Of a DNA stretch of 64,000 nucleotides, positions 61,856 through 64,000 are shown one piece after another. Position numbers and translations under genes: made by a program. The DNA is from Citrobacter sp. (GTDB taxonomy: Bacteria; Pseudomonadota; Gammaproteobacteria; Enterobacterales; Enterobacteriaceae): assembly GCA_019415335.1 (NCBI GenBank), contig DXKH01000137.1, positions 39,686-103,685 of the forward strand, written 5' to 3'. The notes beneath the pieces were generated by a model that worked only from the letters and a program-made list of their open reading frames with translations, had not been told where the DNA came from and searched no databases. The first letter of the stretch is position 1; each line of letters begins with the position of its first letter.

Positions 61856-62237
61856 GTGTGCAGATTTGTTGCCATAGTGCGGCGCGTGCCGTTGGGTTTG
61901 CCCGCAATTCATCAAATGCCGGCGTTGCAACCTGCGCACCTTCCAGCGACAACGGCGCGTCTGTACCCAGCCGCCAGCTGTTGCAGCGACTCCCCTGTGG
62001 CAGCATCGCGACGCGTTCGGGCGTCACCTGCAAAACCTGATCGGGGCTCAGTGTTAATGCGCGCAGAATATCGTTTACCAGAGGTTCGGTCAGCGGCGGC
62101 AGAGCTTCACCCACCATCACCAGACGGACGTGCGCAGGAATGGAAATCGCGATCTCTCCCTGCAACGCGCCGGGGCGACGCAGCGACCACTGGGTAATGC
62201 CCAGTTGCTGTAACTGCCAGTCTCGTCGGATTGTCAT
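61824..62237 (-). CDS. holD: HolD, DNA polymerase III psi subunit
   Basis: A 137-residue subunit that links HolC (chi) and the clamp loader, the E. coli length. The N-terminal stretch MTIRRDWQLQQLGITQWSLR is the conserved chi/clamp-loader contact region. It overlaps rimI by 32 bases and is divergent from rsmC, with 102 bases between starts. Confidence 0.95.
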   Translation of the reverse strand: MTIRRDWQLQQLGITQWSLRRPGALQGEIAISIPAHVRLVMVGEALPPLTEPLVNDILRALTLSPDQVLQVTPERVAMLPQGSRCNSWRLGTDAPLSLEGAQVATPAFDELRANPTARAALWQQICTHEHDFFPQSE

Positions 62238-62339
62238 AGCGAATCGCTCCTGTATTCAGGGGCGCAAATATAGCAAATTAGTCGAATAGACGCCATCAAA
62301 CGTCTATAATCGCCCGCTGTATGAATTAAGGAGTTTTCC

Positions 62340-63371
62340 ATGTCTGCTTTTACCCCGGCAAGTGAAGTCTTGCTGCGCCACAGTGATGATTTCGAACAAA
62401 GCCGTATTCTGTTTGCCGGAGACTTGCAGGATGACCTGCCCGCGCGCTTTGAAAGTGCTGACCGCCGCGTGCATACACAACAATTCCACCACTGGCAGGT
62501 GCTGAGCCGCCAGATGGGCGACAACGCACGCTTCAGCCTTGTCGCACAAGCGGAAGACGTTGCCGACTGCGACACCTTTATCTACTACTGGCCGAAAAAC
62601 AAGCCGGAAGCCCAGTTCCAGTTGATGAATATTCTGTCACTGCTTCCCGTGGGAACCGACATTTTCGTGGTCGGTGAAAACCGCAGTGGCGTACGTAGCG
62701 CTGAGCAAATGCTGGCGGAATACGCGCCGCTGAACAAAATCGACAGCGCGCGTCGTTGCGGCCTGTATCACGGTCGTCTGGAAACACAACCGACGTTTGA
62801 TGCCGAAAAATACTGGGGCGAATACCACGTTGACGGGCTGACGATCAAAACCTTGCCTGGTGTCTTCAGCCGTGATGGTCTGGATGTTGGCAGCCAGTTA
62901 CTGCTCTCTACCCTGACGCCGCACACCAAAGGTAAAGTGCTGGACGTCGGTTGCGGCGCAGGCGTACTTTCTGTCGCGCTTGCCCGCCACTCGCCGAAAG
63001 TGCGTTTAACGCTCTGCGACGTTGCCGCGCCAGCGGTTGAAGCCAGTCGCGCCACCCTGGCGGCGAACGGCATTGAAGGTGAGGTTTTTGCCAGCAACGT
63101 CTTTTCTGAAGTGACGGGGCGTTTTGATATGATTATCTCCAACCCGCCATTCCATGACGGTATGCAAACAAGCCTGGATGCTGCACAAAGTCTGATTCGC
63201 GGTGCCGTACGTCACCTGAACAGCGGCGGTGAACTGCGCATTGTCGCTAACGCCTTCCTGCCATATCCGCAGGTTCTGGATGAGACCTTTGGCTTCCACG
63301 AGGTCATCGCTCAGACCGGTCGCTTCAAAGTGTATCGCACGGTCATGACCCGCCAGGCAAAGAAAGCGTGA
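62340..63371 (+). CDS. rsmC: RsmC, 16S rRNA m2G1207 methyltransferase
   Basis: Methylates G1207 of 16S rRNA in the 30S subunit. The 343-residue length matches E. coli. A degenerate N-terminal methyltransferase-like domain is followed by the catalytic one, with the SAM loop [15 protein letters not shown] near residue 200 and the NPPF catalytic motif in [10 protein letters not shown] near residue 267. Several hairpins lie between its stop and the tRNA genes. Confidence 0.97.
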   Translation: MSAFTPASEVLLRHSDDFEQSRILFAGDLQDDLPARFESADRRVHTQQFHHWQVLSRQMGDNARFSLVAQAEDVADCDTFIYYWPKNKPEAQFQLMNILSLLPVGTDIFVVGENRSGVRSAEQMLAEYAPLNKIDSARRCGLYHGRLETQPTFDAEKYWGEYHVDGLTIKTLPGVFSRDGLDVGSQLLLSTLTPHTKGKVLDVGCGAGVLSVALARHSPKVRLTLCDVAAPAVEASRATLAANGIEGEVFASNVFSEVTGRFDMIISNPPFHDGMQTSLDAAQSLIRGAVRHLNSGGELRIVANAFLPYPQVLDETFGFHEVIAQTGRFKVYRTVMTRQAKKA

Positions 63372-63380
63372 TATCACGAT

Positions 63381-63402
63381 AACGGCCATGCGAATGGCCG
63401 TT
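63381..63402. repeat. 22-bp hairpin repeat, copy 1
   Basis: Arms AACGGCCAT and ATGGCCGTT with loop GCGA, ten bases past the rsmC stop. It is identical to the copy at 63543-63564. No T-run follows this copy. Confidence 0.8.
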
Positions 63403-63463
63403 GAGAGGGATGACAAACCTCATTCCGATACCGGACAAACAGAGATCACCTCATTAAAAAAAG

Positions 63464-63532
63464 GAAAATCAATTCATTGATTTTCGGCTGATAACCACAA
63501 AGAAGGGAAAACCACGTTTTTTCCTTCTTTGT
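63464..63532. repeat. Two further palindromes in the rsmC-tRNA gap
   Basis: 63464-63485 is a 10-bp inverted repeat (GAAAATCAAT/ATTGATTTTC). 63497-63532 is a 15-bp stem with one G-T pair (ACAAAGAAGGGAAAA against the T-rich TTTTTCCTTCTTTGT). Neither belongs to a named repeat family I recognise. Confidence 0.7.
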
Positions 63533-63542
63533 CTGCAGTCTG

Positions 63543-63568
63543 AACGGCCATGCGAATGGCCGTTTTTG
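63543..63568 (+). terminator. rsmC terminator (hairpin repeat copy 2)
   Basis: The same AACGGCCAT-GCGA-ATGGCCGTT hairpin as at 63381, here followed by TTTGC so that five Ts end the stem: a good rho-independent terminator before the tRNA promoter. Confidence 0.8.
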
Positions 63569-63600
63569 CAGCAATCACCGCTATCTCACGTAATTAACTA

Positions 63601-63628
63601 TTGACGAAAAGCTGAAAACCACTAGAAT
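63601..63628 (+). promoter_or_regulatory. tRNA-Leu operon promoter
   Basis: -35 TTGACG (63601-63606), 16-base spacer, -10 TAGAAT (63623-63628), then a GC-rich discriminator GCGCCTCC, the form of stringently controlled stable-RNA promoters. An AT-rich stretch lies just upstream. The leader contains the hairpin CGATTCTT-TTT-AAGAATCG (63644-63662). Confidence 0.85.
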
Positions 63629-63669
63629 GCGCCTCCGTGGTAGCGATTCTTTTTAAGAATCGATGGTAT

Positions 63670-63756
63670 GCGAAGGTGGCGGAATTGGTAGACGCGCTAG
63701 CTTCAGGTGTTAGTGTCCTTACGGACGTGGGGGTTCAAGTCCCCCCCCTCGCACCA
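63670..63756 (+). tRNA. tRNA-Leu (CAG), copy 1
   Basis: 87 bases including the encoded CCA. Anticodon CAG at 63704-63706; the long variable arm GTCC-TTAC-GGAC is typical of leucine tRNAs. It corresponds to the E. coli leuQ/leuP/leuV cluster. Confidence 0.97.
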
Positions 63757-63784
63757 TAAACCACGTTGATATTGCTCGCACTGG

Positions 63785-63871
63785 GCGAAGGTGGCGGAAT
63801 TGGTAGACGCGCTAGCTTCAGGTGTTAGTGTTCTTACGGACGTGGGGGTTCAAGTCCCCCCCCTCGCACCA
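63785..63871 (+). tRNA. tRNA-Leu (CAG), copy 2
   Basis: Same as copy 1 except for one C-to-T change in the variable arm (GTTC-TTAC-GGAC), which makes a T-G wobble pair instead of C-G. It lies 28 bases after copy 1. Confidence 0.97.
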
Positions 63872-63905
63872 AACGAGGCGATATCAAAAAAAGTAAGATG
63901 ACTGT

Positions 63906-63992
63906 GCGAAGGTGGCGGAATTGGTAGACGCGCTAGCTTCAGGTGTTAGTGTCCTTACGGACGTGGGGGTTCAAGTCCCCCCCCTCGCACCA
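63906..63992 (+). tRNA. tRNA-Leu (CAG), copy 3
   Basis: Identical to copy 1 over 87 bases, including CCA. It lies 34 bases after copy 2. The operon terminator would be beyond the window end. Confidence 0.97.
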
Positions 63993-64000
63993 ATTATCTT

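Noticed and set aside
63670..63992. Three near-identical 87-bp repeats as a CRISPR-like or mobile array
   Set aside because: They fold as leucine tRNAs with anticodon CAG and encoded CCA behind a stable-RNA promoter.
63381..64000. Prophage or island attachment site at the tRNA-Leu genes
   Set aside because: No integrase, phage gene or partial tRNA copy is visible within the window, which ends eight bases after the third tRNA.

Overview
The window is a gene-dense enterobacterial chromosome segment. Nearly every protein can be placed against a known Escherichia coli gene at the same length. The differences in gene content (an RpiR-type regulator beside bglA; no ygfS/ygfT, yjjJ or sibC) and many small residue changes fit a Citrobacter- or Salmonella-like relative better than E. 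coli itself. The species cannot be fixed from this sequence alone. No phage, insertion sequence, CRISPR array or plasmid function is visible.

Layout. (1) 0.1-14.2 kb: purine catabolism and transport cluster on the + strand: ygfK, ssnA, ygfM, xdhD, xanQ, guaD, ghxQ, uacT and a 41-codon small membrane ORF. (2) 14.3-24.9 kb: idi; the operon xerD-dsbC-recJ-prfB-lysS on the - strand, with prfB carrying its programmed +1 frameshift; fldB, cptA-sdhE, ygfZ, yqfA, yqfB. (3) 24.9-28.1 kb: an RpiR/SIS regulator, bglA and ygfF. (4) 28.1-42.2 kb: gcvTHP, ygfB-pepP-ubiH-ubiI, zapA-6S RNA-fau, serA, rpiA, argP. (5) 42.2-43.1 kb: a LysR-type regulator sitting exactly where two distant E. coli map regions meet. 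(6) 43.1-64 kb: nadR, radA, serB, smp, lplA, the deoCABD operon, yjjI-yjjW, yjjV-yjjU, ytjA, osmY, prfC, yjjG, rimI-holD, rsmC and three tRNA-Leu(CAG) genes.

How the genes work together. The first cluster pairs guanine deaminase, a molybdenum hydroxylase with its FAD subunit, an iron-sulfur flavoprotein and three purine/urate permeases. The gcv, serA and fau genes are linked through glycine, serine and one-carbon folate metabolism. ubiI, ubiH and pepP form the classical ubiquinone cluster. The deo operon degrades nucleosides; its control region keeps the DeoR operator and two CRP sites at the E. coli spacing.

Main points for a second look. The argP-LysR-nadR junction joins regions about a third of a chromosome apart in E. 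coli and implies an inversion around oriC. Two copies of a palindromic repeat of about 125 bp sit inside the deo operon, each ending on a stop codon. XdhD has a ferredoxin-like N-terminus with no cysteines. Four strong hairpins, two of them identical, lie between rsmC and the tRNA genes. I did not find a convincing new multi-gene system; most of the window is conserved core genome.
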